Numbered from the stretch's first letter, positions 34,791 through 46,945 are shown. The stretch: DNA of 64,000 nt from Corbicula japonica (GCA_038501625.1 JAZAYU010000360.1:310001-374000), one strand, 5' to 3'. Numbers and translations: made by a program. The notes: generated by a model not told the origin, from the sequence alone.

Positions 34791-36055
34791 GTTATAATAT
34801 TTAAAAGCAGAACCACCATTTCACCCTCAAATTGATTATCAAGCAAGGGAGGGAAGTATGTAAAATCATTGTAACATGATTACTTCCCCTGAATTTTTTA
34901 TATAGACACAAACTATCAGAATTGTTAATAGAAACTTCAGGTGGTGATGGGGTTGAAGTGAGAATGGACATTTTTATAATGATAAAAGGGGTTGATGGGC
35001 CGAGTAAAATATTCTTTAGGGTACTGACAAACCTTTCTACAAGGGTGGGGTAGGTTTGGTATGAGTGATTGTACCTCTGCACTTCCCAATTTTCTTTCCA
35101 TTCTTTTACTTTTTACAATCATACCGACAAAAGTGTCTTAAGACGTGGTATGGGATGTTGTATCACATAATACATCCAAAACTTTTTAATACAGTTTTAT
35201 TTATTTTAATTCTTAAACTAAAATCAACAGCGATTTCTTTAAGGTTGGATTGTCTCCTGAGTGTGAGGGACCTGCCATCCCCACCAACCAACTTCATTTT
35301 ATATCAGTTTTAATTTTAATTTTTTAAATTCCTAAAATCAAATCATGAGCCATTTCTAAGGGGGTGGATTGGTCTCAGGATCGGGCGGGTGGTGCCACTT
35401 CCACCAATCAACTTTATTTTTTAATAATCATGAACCTCTCCTAGTTAGCGAAATATTCATATTTTACTTCTTAAACTCACAATGGCACACATTTCTTTAG
35501 GTGTGTGGTCCCTTTTCCAACCCAAAACAATTTTTGTTTTCTTTCTTCTTAAATTTCTAAACTCAAAAGACAGCAATTTTTTTTAGAAATTGGTGGGTCA
35601 CAACAAAACAATTAACAGCATTTTTTATTTACTTTAAATTTTATTTCTTTAATTCATATGTCATGGCATTTTCATGACACTTTGTACTATGATAAGGTTG
35701 GAAAAGGGGTTGTTAGGACGATGGACATTCTATAAGATGATAAGAAGTGTTGACGGACGAAATAAAAAGTAATTCAAAGATCGAAATGATTTTGGTAGGG
35801 ATATTGGTAACCCCTTCTAATAAAACATTATTTATTTATTAAGATGACGATGTTTAACCGTCGCTTGAATCCGATTTTTAATGGATTCCTCAATTTAATT
35901 TAATTTTTTGTTTTAAACTAATTGACTTCGTGACGCGTTTAAGTAGTTTTGTCACTTCTGATGACATCGAATTTATAACACTTGCCACTGAAAGTCATTA
36001 AAGAAGCCTGCATTTGACCAGAGCATTGCCTATAAGTCGAAAGTTCATTAAGTTG
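34791..36055. other. Intron DNA of the TRIM 2 remnant with weak internal repetition
   Basis: Near-repeated phrases such as CCACCAATCAACTTTATTTTT (35400) and CCACCAACCAACTTCATTTTA (35280) suggest an old diverged tandem array. No exon visible. Confidence 0.4.
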
Positions 36056-36059
36056 TTCG

Positions 36060-37300
36060 ACTTCATTAAAAGGTGAAATTTATCAAGAATAACCACACTC
36101 AGAAAACACCACCTCGTCACCCATCGAAAAAAAAGAGGGGAAGAGTGCATGTGTTTATAACAATGTTTATTTCAAATAAGACACCACAAACAAAGAAAAA
36201 GAGAACCCTTGGGATTATCGCCTTGGAACGGTCAGTGGTAAAACAATTTGCCAGGGGTTTAAACCAGCTTCTAGAATGCACCAACCTCACACTTGCCCCA
36301 GTAGGTTTTCATATCAACAAACAAATACAAGTTTGTGAAATAACTCCAACCCACCCATCAATTTAACAATGTTACAGGCAAAATCACACAAACACATAAA
36401 ATAGAAGAAGCTTAAAGCATTGCAAAGCCAAAGGGGCGAGTACTCAACGATCTTACCGAGACCTGAGCCCCTGGAGTCAAATTAGCAAGAACACGATGAC
36501 AGGGATACAAGAAACAAATCGGGCTTCAAGGTTCTTAAAACACGATTTCCCCATAAACCTTAATAAACTCTTTAACCTCTGCCACTGTCGAGCAACCAAA
36601 GAGGTCAGCATAATGATCAACTGTAGATGGGTTGAAGAATATCATGTTGGTAACCTTTCTCTTTGACTTTAAATATGGCTTTAAGGAATAACCCGGAGAA
36701 TTTAGCATTACCTTTTATTTTCTTAAGTTTTTTTAATTAAATCTCCATAACAAATTGACTGTGAAATTTCTTGTTGAAATAGTGATTTTAAACTGCACCT
36801 CTATCCTTGAATTAAATCTGTGTATTGGCGAAAAAACTTGCAAAAGGTTTCCCTTAATTTATGATACCGAAAACCTTGTTTAACAAGTTTTTTTCTGTTA
36901 TGCAAAGAGTACGTTCATTGACATCATTAACATCATTTCAAGCGCTAGAAAAGCGAACAAGCTGTAAAATATAATCCCCGTAAGATGTTGCACGAGGAAC
37001 ATCGCCGTCTTAAAACGAAATTTTTACTTATTTAAATTGAAATCGGCTTATTTTATAATAATATTTTTACTAGTGACGTATCCATTTTCAATAGATAGAT
37101 TAAAAAGATCAAGAAAGTTTGCTTGCTTATCTGAAGTGTTTGCTTTATTAAGTTGTAGTTCATGAGAATAAAGTGGAAAACGGTTATTATATATGTTTAA
37201 CAAATCATCAATGTATCTCGAGGTGTTGTTAAAGGCTGTAATAATAACATCTTGATGTTCGGTAGAAAGAGATAACATAAAATCTTTCATAAAAAAAGTT
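36060..37300 (-). mobile_element. 5'-truncated Penelope-like element
   Basis: Tail begins at the left (GGTGAAATTTATCAAGAATA, decayed), passes GCCTTGGAACGGTCAGTGG at 36211 and reaches an RT remnant on the minus strand (FMLSLSTEHQDVIITAFNNT, YIDDLL) ending near 37290. Frames are interrupted, so it is inactive. Confidence 0.82.
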
Positions 37301-37329
37301 GAAAGGGGAACTTTGAAAGCCAGTGAACA

Positions 37330-37400
37330 CGAATATGAAAATATTACAGGCTCGGTTTGATTCAGCATGTTCATGGGCAGTAATTGAAATGCATATAACT
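37330..37400 (-). repeat. Inverted copy of the AACAGGCTCAATCAAACCGAGCC repeat
   Basis: On the minus strand: ATTACTGCCCATGAACATGC, TGAATCAAACCGAGCCTGTA, ATATTTTCATA. It is wedged between the Penelope-like copy and the LINE fragment. Confidence 0.6.
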
Positions 37401-37439
37401 GCCCATGCTGCCTAGCCCCGGGTTGAAGCGCAATATTTA

Positions 37440-38415
37440 CACCAATAATCAGTACAAATTTGATCCATCACACACGAAGGGAACTTTGTTGGAGTAATCA
37501 TGATTGAGTTCAGAAAAGCTTTCTATCTTGTTGACTTTGATATCCTAATAAGGAAACTAAAACTTTATAAATGCAGTGATCAAACAATATTTTTTGTCAA
37601 ATCTTATCTTTTATGAGAGAAAACAAGTTGTTAATTAGAACGGTGTACTCTCTGAAGAAGCTGAAGTTAATAGGGGTGTTCCCGAAGGCTTAATTTTAGG
37701 GCCTCTACTTTTTCTATAATTCATTAATGATTTGTCACAAATCCTATCTGGTGTAAAGGAAATTGCATGGGGCTTAACACTGAAAAAACAAAGGTCATTT
37801 TCATCACAGCTCCGCAAAAGAAGAGAACTAAAATGGGAAATATTCAGCTAAATGTTAATTATAAAATGTCAGTCTAAAAATAAAAACAGGAGATAAATTG
37901 TTAGGTGTATATATACAAGATATTCTTAAATGGGATGTCCATGTTAAAAGTATCAAAAAAAATATTGGAAAGCATAAGATAAAGTAAGACACTTAATCGA
38001 TTCGGTTTACCATAAACCTAACAAATTGGATAAAGCAGAACTATGATGATACATACTTCTTAAAACTAACAATACACCATTTTGATAGCAATCAATTAAA
38101 CTCTTATACATTGACTCCAAAACATGTTGATCATGATTATATTGATAATTCTTTATGATCAGTTAAACTTTATAACTCGGCATTTTCTTAAGTTTTAGAG
38201 ATTTCATAACATATTTATATTGGTTTCATAATTTTGCATGTTTGTTTTAAATTTTGCATATCATTGTGGTTTCTTAGTTGTGTATTTTCTTAATGAGAAG
38301 GCCCAAAGGGAGATTTAGTATTTTGACTTATTGGGTTACACTCTATAAAAAGTCATTTCTCCCATCCTTCCTTATACATGGTACTACTTATAAAAGCTAA
38401 TAAACATGTTGTTTA
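37440..38415 (+). mobile_element. LINE-type non-LTR retrotransposon fragment (RT and 3' end), decayed
   Basis: Translation gives recognisable pieces of a LINE reverse transcriptase in shifting frames: GVIMIEFRKAFYLVDFDIL (37491-37548), then a segment corresponding to the GVPQGS...GPLLF motif near 37675-37715 with stops, followed by a C-terminal stretch (LLGVYIQDILKWDVHV at about 37900). A 3' UTR with AATAAA near 38400 follows. Resembles CR1/Jockey-group LINEs; the family is not resolved. Not coding-competent. Confidence 0.8.
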
Positions 38416-39289
38416 AGGATTGCTCTGTAATTTTAAGTGCTCTTTGGTTTTTGTTGTGGGCCACAAAAAAACCTGATGGTTATCTGTTTGGTGTTCTTTA
38501 ATACATCAACATATACTGTTCTAAAACGTTTAATATGTTGAAAATTATTGCACACTTTCTTTTTTGTCAGCGTGTCCGTTTGACACTGGATTCTTGATAT
38601 AATTAAACACATACTTCTTTGCTTCTTCTGTCGCCATATTGAGATCTACCACAGAGAACAGGGCTATACTTATACGAAAGTGGTACATTGTAACAGCTTT
38701 TTATTTGTTTTACTCTTTATTTTTCAGTTCATAAGAAAAGAAGGGCCTGAGTGAGTATTTTAGTATTTTTGTCTCGTGTTTATTTTTAATGAATTACATG
38801 TATCTTAGGTTATAAGTCTGACTATTTGAAATTAATTTTTTCATCCGAATACGTTCGAGAGAACAAGCAAAACTAATTGTATTCATGGTATTCGAATGCA
38901 AAACCTATCAGTATTTGTAATACAGGTCTTGTATGTTTTGGCAAGCATTGTTAGTTAAATGGTTCCCTTTAGTTTAAAGAATCTATTCTGCATTAAGTTT
39001 GATCATAGCTAAAGTTTGTGTCAACTTTTCAAAGTATACGTAAATATATTTTAAGTTTATTTGGTCAATATCGTACAATGAGATAATAAAAAATGCAGAC
39101 AAACAAAGTAAGGATATGTATCATAAACTATAAAATTCACAGCGTGATTTCACGGATATGTGTGTTTTTTTTCTTCCAAAATACTAAAAAACGCCTTCCT
39201 TTACAAGATATCGAACTGTATAAAGGTATCGTAATGTTAGGAAAATAGCGTTTATAACTGGAAAGCCAAGATTAGACTGTCAGATATAA

Positions 39290-39665
39290 ATTCCGAGAAA
39301 TGTTGAACGAGAAACATCTCCGTCTAAAAACGGAAAATTTACTATATTAATATTAAATCATCTCTTTTATCATACATTTTTATAGTCACGCAACCATTTT
39401 CAACTGAGACTTAGATCAAGAAAGTTTGTTTGTATTCTGAAGTGCTAGCTTTATTAGGTTGTAGATCAATTGGATAAATTTTATTAACTATAGATGGAAT
39501 ATGATTATTTATCTATATTCAATAAATCATCTAGACAACTCGATGTGTTGGTAAATAATGTCATCTTGATGTTCGATGGTAAGAGATAACATAAAATCTC
39601 TTTCACTACAGTATAACAGCAGATCAGCTTATAGGGATGCACAATTAGTACCCATCGGGATATCG
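39290..39665 (-). mobile_element. Internal fragment of the Penelope-like element (RT region)
   Basis: Matches the reverse complement of 50.98-51.37 kb: CATCTCCGTCTAAAAACGGA, AAATTTACTATATTA, GATCAAGAAAGTTTG, AAATCATCTAGACAACTCG and GCACAATTAGTACCCATCGG. Both ends of the element are missing. Confidence 0.8.
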
Positions 39666-39704
39666 TTTTGAAGTTTTGCGGTAGGCAACGCATTTGCGAT
39701 TCCT

Positions 39705-40735
39705 AATTATGTCTCCCACCCCTCTGGGGGAGACACATTGTTTTTGCCCTGTCCGTCTGTCCTTCTGTCACACTTCGTTTCTGTTGAATAACAGGAGTAC
39801 CGTTTGACCCAGAGCATTTACTACTTAGTAGTTTTGATCGTTTCAGATCCGTTTACTACTTATTAGTGTTTTGATCGTTTCAGATATTTTCAGCTTCTGG
39901 TGTGCAGTGGTTGACCAAAGCAGCGTCCAGAACTGATGTTCACTACTAATTATGTCTTCCCCCACCCCTCTGGGGGAGACATATTGTTTTTGCCCTGTCC
40001 GTATGTCCGTCAGTCCGTCTGTCACACTTCGTTTCCGCTCAATAACTGGAGTACCGTTTTACCCAGAGCATTCAAACTTCACAGAGTGATGGCCCTTTTT
40101 GAGTAAAAGAACCCTATTGTTTTGGGTGTCAGTAGGTCAAAGATCAAGGTCACTGGGCCCGAAGAGTGAAAACCGTTTCCGCTCAATAACTGGAGTACCG
40201 ATTGACCCAGAGCATTCAAACTTCATAGAGTGATAGCCCTTATTGAGTAAAAGAACCCTATTGATTTGGGGGTCAGTAGGTCAAAGTTCAAGTTCACAGG
40301 GGCCTGAACAGTGAAAACCATTTCCGCACAATAACAGGAGTTCTATTTCACCCAGAGCTTTCAAACTTCACACTATGGATGTCCTTATTGAGTAGAGGAC
40401 TCTTATTGATTTTGGGGTCAGTAGGTCAAAGGTCAAGGTCACAGGGGCCCGATGAGTGAAAATGGTTTCCTCTCACTAACTGGAGTTCTATTTTACGTGG
40501 AGCCTTCAAACTTCTTAGGATGGTTGATGTTATAGACTTGAAGAAGCCTGTTGATTTTGGGGTATGTAGGCCAGAACTCAACATCACAGGGGCCCGTAGA
40601 GTGAATATATATATGTTCTTTATACCATAATAAATGACACAGGCTTCCGTTTCAAAAAGGTGATATCTCTTCCTTGGCCTTCCTTCAATAGGGCTCAGGG
40701 GTGAGACCTGCGTTTTTCACAAAAACATCTAGTTA
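39705..40735 (+). repeat. Tandem repeats with AGGTCAAAGGTCAAGGTCAC motifs (array 2)
   Basis: Two leader copies (TCTGGGGGAGACACATTG at 39723 and a matching stretch at 39968) precede four ~140-bp units of the order TTTCCGCTCAATAACTGGAG, TACCGTTTTACCCAGAGC, TTCAAACTTCACAGAGTGAT, TTTTGGGTGTCAGTAGG, TCAAAGATCAAGGTCACTGG. The leader includes a small hairpin, CTCCCACCCCTCTGGGGGAG. Confidence 0.85.
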
Positions 40736-42400
40736 GTTTCATGGATACATGCATTTTTAATTAATGTGTTTGATAGGTAAAAAGGAAATCCTTGATCAAT
40801 GAGTAACTTAAAAGGCCAATTATATTGATTTAAACAGGGTTGGTAGGCCTCGTGGGATCGTTTGTTTGCGCAGTAACTAGTATACCCTTTGGAGGATTGT
40901 ACTACAGCTCGTCAGTTAATTAAAATGCATCCTTTCTATCTTATTATTTGATACAATTCTTTAAAAACTTTACATAGCTATTTAAATGTAGTTCTTTACG
41001 TTTTAATTATATTTGGAAATAATTTTGAACTTTGCTTACTCAATATTCACTTTAATTGTGTTGTAGTGTTAACCATTTTACGACATTGTCAATTTAGTCA
41101 GTATAGCGTTCGACTTTAAATGATGAATACATTAATACGATTGCTAGCTGTCTAGCTACGTTGTGTTTGTCCGAGTTTCAAGAGAACGAACATTAAAATT
41201 TGGCAAATTGTTATTTCGGCTGCAAAGGAAGGAGATCACCACATGAAGTTGTGTTCTACTAAAGCCTTGGCTATATTGTTGTGTCAGCATATTTCAGTAA
41301 AAGGGTGCAGGAACAGAATCGTACACTTTGATGATCTTAAATCGAATAGTGACATTCTTTCTAAACTCTTGGTCTTATGGTTATGATACCTGTTGCTTGG
41401 TATAAGCAAATACTTGTAATCAACTTTTACTAGTTTATAATACATGTACTACACATTAAGATTATAAAGTAAGGTATACAATTTATCAAACTTTCTGGAG
41501 CTTTTTGCAAACAACAAGGACTCATAATCATTCCGACAAAGAAACTAGCACTAAGTTTATAACGTTTAAGACACAACGAGATTGGCACTAATTTTTGCTT
41601 AAAATGAGACAGAAATTTTCGGTTAATTCAGTTCCATTCTAGGATTCGTACTGATCATAAGATCCTTGTTGATCATGCTTAAGCTAAGGCTTTTTGACGC
41701 GAATCCTTTTATTTAAGACTTGAGGTTTTGATAGAAATTTAGAGAATTTAAGTTAAAGATGGTAACTAAGTATTAGCATTTTTTGAATTAAGAAACTTTT
41801 AAGAGAGAGAGATTTACATTGTATCAAAAGCGGATTTGAAATGAGTAATTTGAAATTAAAGAATTACGCGTTTTGAATGGAATAAATTGAATTTACAGAT
41901 GTTTTGAAAAAAAAAAAAATGTATTTAATGAACAATGTACTTTGTTTGAAAAATAAATCCACCATACGATCTTGAGTATTGTATAGCAAATCTGACACTG
42001 TGCAGTTAATGTCAGAGGCAGTTTTGTCCGTATACAGTGAGATTTATTTATTGTCGCAAGACAATTTTGATTAATATCGTTTAAAGATTGTACTACAGCA
42101 AAAATGTTAGTTTACCGTTCGCTTGAAATATTGATTATTTGCCCCCCATGATCATGATGTTATGTCAATATACACGTCGAACCATATGATATATCTCATT
42201 TCAATTTTCTGTTTTAATTTATTCAAGAATTTGATATCTTTCAGTAATGTACAATTCAAAAATACAAATGAGAAATGCATGGATGTTATACCCCGTCGAT
42301 ATACATTTTGGTGACTGTGCGAAACGCATTTCAAGATCAAATCATATATTTCTAAATTAGCTGTTTTCTTAATGCTATTCATTTCCATTACTGTCCATAA
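40736..42400. other. Intron DNA of the TRIM 2 remnant, nothing recognised
   Basis: A+T-rich, with no exon or repeat boundary that I can defend. Confidence 0.4.
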
Positions 42401-42402
42401 AC

Positions 42403-42440
42403 AGACTCAGTCAAACCGAGACTAAAATATACTGAACAAA
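42403..42440 (+). repeat. Partial copy of the AACAGGCTCAATCAAACCGAGCC repeat
   Basis: ATAAACAGACTCAGTCAAACCGAGAC, preceded by CCATTACTGTCC as in the other copies. Confidence 0.5.
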
Positions 42441-43139
42441 AATGTTTTGCAACTTTCTCTATGTTTTGCATGGAAGAGAAATAAAAAAGACAAATGGTAC
42501 AAAGACTTATGTTTTTATTTAATCCATAACAGAGACACAGTGTAAACATAAAATTATTTAGTAAGACAGATTTCTAATGTGTTTTTGACAACTTAGAATG
42601 TTCGTACGCCGTCCGTGGAATTTCACGAATTTTCTACTTGAATTTCTCTCATCCTAAGAAAGCAGATTTGTGAAAAAATAACAGCCTTTATCCAATCATT
42701 TTCGTCATTCTTTTTCAATCATTATTGATAAAAGCTTCAATTTGCATAAAGGATATTATGCTGGGACAATAGTTCTTTCATATTAGGATGGTTTTGTATC
42801 ACTTGTTAACTTTCTTTATTTTTAACTGTTAAAAATGCAAAAGTTGCAAAACATTTTTTGTTGAGTATATTTTCGTTTTTGTCGTTTTTGGTGGCCATTA
42901 ACGTTCCAAGTTTTTCATATATTTTATTGCATTCAAAGTCATCATATGTTTTTAGATATTTCTACGAAAATAAAGCGACCACAAATCAAGATTCTGTTTT
43001 GAAGACGTCTTCAGATATATGGAAACAGTGTCCAGATATGCTGTCAAAAATGAAATCTATAGGATGTCAAGTTGCTAAATATGATCAAGGTATATCACTA
43101 CTCTAAAATCTATATAATGCAAGATATTGTATGTAATGT

Positions 43140-43480
43140 ATAATAAAAAAGTGGAGTATGCATATCAGGAATGGTCTAATCCAGTAGACCCAGACCCCCC
43201 CCCCCCACACACACACACAGCCAAAAGGTAGAGGAGAAGAGAGCACGAATATAAAATAATCAGTTTAAAAATAGACAGCACAAACAATTTATGAAAGTGA
43301 GAACCCGATGCCTGCCTCAACTGGTTCTATTATAAACAAACAAATACAAGTTGTCTTGGTGATATAACTGTAACCCATCAATCAACTCGACAATGTTGCA
43401 AGCAAAAGAACACAAACATATAGAAAATTAAAACATACGAAGCTTACAGCATTGTCAAGCAAAAGGGCAGATTCACCATA
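43140..43480 (-). mobile_element. 3'-tail copy of the Penelope-like element
   Basis: Terminal phrase AAAAAAGTGGAGTATGCATATCAGGA, then CACACAGCCAAAAGG and TACAAGTTGTCTTGGTG, to ACAGCATTGTCAAGCAAAAGG. A C-run and a short (CA)n at 43194-43220 interrupt it. Confidence 0.78.
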
Positions 43481-43499
43481 ATTATCGATTAGTTTTTAA

Positions 43500-45290
43500 C
43501 CATGCTATCAACGTTGAAGTCGGCGGGCGGGCAGGCGGGCAGTTCCTTTCAATAACTTGTGTTTTCTTTGGTCTATTGAGAGAAATATAGCTTGGGATTG
43601 CTACCCAGGTGTCTGTGATGAATGTCAAGGTCACTGTTGCTAAAAATAGATATTCAGTTTGCATACAATAACTTGAGTTTGCGTTTGCCTATTGACACCA
43701 AACTTGGTGGGTGGGTAGCTTGTATTAGGAGGCAGCTTGGGATTACTACCCAGATGTCTGTGATCATGGTCAAGGTTTCTGTAAGTTCCTTAAAATAGAA
43801 ATTCAGTTTCCGCTCAATAACTTGAATATACTTTGGCCTGTAGAGTGTAGACACCGATCTTAATGTGTGGGTAGCTTATATCAAGAGGCAGCTTGGGATT
43901 GCTACCCAGTTGTCTGTGATCAAGGTCAAGGTCACTGTTGCTTAAAATAGACATTCAGTTTCTCCTCAATAACCTGAGTTTGCTTTGACCTATTGACGTC
44001 AAACTTTGTGAATGGGTAGCTAATATCAAGAAGCAGCTTTGGATTCCTACCCAGGTGTCAGTGATCAAGGTCTGGTTTACTTGCTTGAAATAGAAATTCA
44101 GTTTGCATACAATTACAGTCCAGTCGCGATTTAACGAATAGGCATCGGACCAAGCCGATTATTCGTAAAATCGCATTTTTCGTAGTATCGCATTTTTGAT
44201 ATGTTTCGTGGTTGATACCGTCGCAAAACGTCAATGTCGTTCTATGACGTAATGTGTTATTGTTGTTATATGTCAAGGTCAATAAATAAAAAAGGCAAAG
44301 AAAAGAAACGTCCTATGTAGTTAATATTTAGATAATGCCGATATCAATTTACTGAAATATTAACTAAGATTCGCCGTTGGAATAAGATCATGCAGAATTA
44401 AATAGCAGAAGTAGAATGACAAGCAATACAAGTGTTTCAGATTTTATACAATTTTAAACATTTGACATTCAATCACTCAAACTGTTTGTTACAAGCAAAC
44501 ACGCCCGCTGATTGCTTACAGAGCATATCGTGTCACAACTGCTTGGGTCGATAATTGCTCAACAATACAAAACACGGATATCACTTGAAAAGGTGTGAAA
44601 ATCACCTGTCGGACCGAAATTCGTTAAATTGCATGTTTATTACACTGTAAATAAGCTTAAGGGACTGTCATAATTATTCGTTATATAGCGTTTTTCGTTA
44701 AATCGCGTTTTCGTTAAATCGCATCTTTTTTATATTGAATAAAGAAGGAATTCGGACGGGACCGGCCGCCCAATTCGTAGTATACCGTTATTTCGTAAAA
44801 TCGCGATTCGTAAAATCGCGACTCGGCTGTACTTGAGTTTGCTCTGGCTTAATGACGCAAAACGTGGAGTGTTGGTATCTCATAATAAGAGGCAGCTTAA
44901 GATTGCTACCCAGATGTCTGTGATCAAGATCAAGGTCACTATAATTGCTAAAATATATATTAACTTTTTATGTAATTACCTGAGTTAGCTGTGACCTATT
45001 CACACCAAACATAGTTTCCGGGAAGCTCATATCAAGAGGCAGCTTAGGAATGCTAACCAGGTGTCTGTAATCAAGGTCATGGTCATTAAAAAAATAAATT
45101 CAGTTTCTGCGTAATAATTTAAGTTAGCTGTATGTCGTGATTCAACTTGGGATGGCTACCTAGATGTCTTTGATCAAGGTCACTGTTACTATAAAAAAAA
45201 TCAGTCTCTATGTAATAACTTGAGTTTGCTTTGACCTATCGACACCGAACTTGGTTTATGGGTAACTTATATCATGATGCAACTCTAGAT
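43500..45290 (+). repeat. ~145-bp tandem repeats (array 3), split by a MITE
   Basis: Seven or more units share CAGTTTCCGCTCAATAACTTG, AGTTTGCTTTGACCTATTGA, CACCAAACTTGGTGGGTGGG, TAGCTTATATCAAGAGGCAG, CTTGGGATTGCTACCCAGGT, GTCTGTGATCAAGGTCAAGG and TCACTGTTGCTAAAAATAGA. Bases 44116-44829 are a foreign insertion. Confidence 0.87.
44116..44829. mobile_element. 714-bp pogo/Tigger-like MITE with TA target duplication
   Basis: Ends TACAGTCCAGTCGCGATTT and, inverted, TACAGCCGAGTCGCGATTT. A TA lies on each side (44114-44115 and 44830-44831). Removing it rejoins CATACAATTA and CTTGAGTTTG, matching the uninterrupted neighbouring unit (CATACAATAACTTGAGTTTG at 43662). It carries many TTCGTAAAATCGC phrases near both ends and no transposase frame. 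Confidence 0.9.
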
Positions 45291-46840
45291 TCAACTCAGA
45301 TGTCTATACTCATTCGTTTTGTTTTTTCACATTGCTGCGCTTCTTGTCTTGATTTTTTAAATATCTTTTTATTTCCTAAAAGGAAAATTATTATTAAAAT
45401 GGCATCAACTTGCTGTCCGTCCTGTCGACCGACCAGTTTGTGGTTCCAGGTTATAACCTAATCCCGTACATGTATATATCTCTTTAAAGTGACAGTCCAT
45501 AATATTTTATTCATTTATAAAGAACGATAATGCATCGCACCGTCAAATAGTAAATACAAAAGCTCCGAGCGATAGGGTCTCACTAGAATGTACGTTCAAA
45601 TTATTGGGGTCGACATTACTTCGGAGCGAATAAACGTTAACTAGATCTAATATTCAGTTTGTCACGTGAATATTTTCAATAACAAACATGACGAATACCG
45701 AAGCGATATAGAGATAAAGAGGTGAGAAATATCTGCTTCAAGTCGAAATGTATGGTATTTCGTAATGCTCATTCTTCATGACGTTTTATTTGTTTTTATA
45801 ATTCTTGCGGGACGGCGATTATTCCGTTCTGCTTACGATAGACTACGCATGCGTATAGTTAATCGGCCTCATTTGCATATATCGCGGTGAGGCATCAATT
45901 TTCGTACTTATTAACTATATCCGTGAAAAGTAAATAAACGAGATGGATTTGTTTATCTTTTTTGTGTTTCTGTCTGTTGCGGTTTTAATTATGACAATTT
46001 ATGCAAAAACTTACTTTTCATGAACAGGTTTTACATAACTTATGGAAATTCACTTTAAAATAACTTGCCATTTGTTTTTGGAATATATAGACAATTTGTC
46101 GCATGCAAGACCCGTGTCTCTACTTTCAAGTTTAATGTCGCTCTGTGTGTTTCGTATCTTGGCAATACATCATTTAATGGTAAAGTGTAGAGGCGTTCGT
46201 GTCGGGGCTCTTACTTTCTTTATTCTAAAATAACGAGCCACATTTACTTGAAATTTCATGCCAATTTATCGCATGCAAGACCCGTGGTTCCTCCTCAAAA
46301 GTCAATGTTTTTTGTCTCTAAGGGACTGATGTATATAAGGACAAAGAGTAAAAGAGGACGCGTCCGGGGTGTAACTTTCCCATGTTTGTATTTTTGAATA
46401 ACTTGCCAGATGTGTTTGGCGTATGAAGACAACTAGTCGCGTGATCGACACGTTTTCCTATCTCAAAGGTCAATGAAAACTTGCTGTTTCATCACAACAA
46501 ATGCTGATAATATATTTGGTCGTATCCCAATCTCACTGAAGTCAGATTTAACAGAAATGTTTGATCTGATGACGACTCTCAAATACCGAATGTAAGTTAT
46601 TATGGTGGTTTTCCCATATATATGTTTAAGAAACAATACAGGAAGCAAGATTTATAATATTAAGAAGGATATTGATCCGACAACAAGACCTCAATTTCTT
46701 AAACATTATAATGTAATTTGACAATTTTTATAGACTATCCCTTCTACCACTAAAGGAATCAACGATTAAGTGCAAAATAAATTAGGCTTTGAAAGTCAGT
46801 CAATATTTATTCCCAGTCGTTTATCAAAAGTAGCGAAATA
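45291..46840. other. Intergenic DNA, no gene recognised
   Basis: Holds a 12-bp palindrome TACGCATGCGTA at about 45844 and a TCACGTGA at 45662. Two loosely similar stretches with GCATGCAAGACCCGTG (46100 and 46272) suggest an old duplication of about 170 bases. Confidence 0.4.
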
Positions 46841-46844
46841 AAAA

Positions 46845-46945
46845 ATAACATACACCGCTGTCAAATATGCAAAAACCGTGTCTGCTCCTGGATCTGCCGT
46901 CCGCTCCTGGATCTGCCGTCCGCTCCTGGATCTGTCGGTTGACGA
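46845..46945 (+). repeat. Three 19-bp tandem units within a dispersed repeat
   Basis: GCTCCTGGATCTGCCGTCC starts at 46884, 46903 and 46922. The flank GCTGTCAAATATGCAAAAAC matches the minus strand of 29485-29620, where the unit is present about 1.5 times. Confidence 0.8.

Larger units (their letters stand above)
32934..43089 (+). pseudogene. TRIM gene 2 remnant (paralogue of TRIM gene 1 exons 2-5)
   Basis: Four exon-like blocks match TRIM gene 1 in order and phase: 32934-33029 (KEISGKIPTVKQNL..., 96 bases as in gene 1), 33944-34160 (coiled-coil exon ending DPAKSIE before GTTGTA), 38728-38750 (FIRKEGPE, also 23 bases) and 42956-43089 (YFYENKATTNQD..., ends CAAG/GTATAT). The second block has an in-frame TAA at 33968-33970 and a frameshift near 34027. 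No RING or B-box exon lies upstream. So the original product cannot be made, although the splice sites survive. Introns hold a TTAA MITE, a LINE piece, Penelope-like pieces and tandem repeats. Isolated exon candidates at 49692-49843 and 54842-54871 fit its outgoing phase. It may be a decayed tandem duplicate, or may be transcribed as a shortened or noncoding RNA. Confidence 0.75.

Noticed and set aside
46565..46590. Hammerhead ribozyme core (CTGATGA), as reported for some Penelope-like elements
   Set aside because: CTGATGA occurs here and at other places, but no stem II and GAAA follow at the needed spacing, and the element tail itself lacks CTGATGA.
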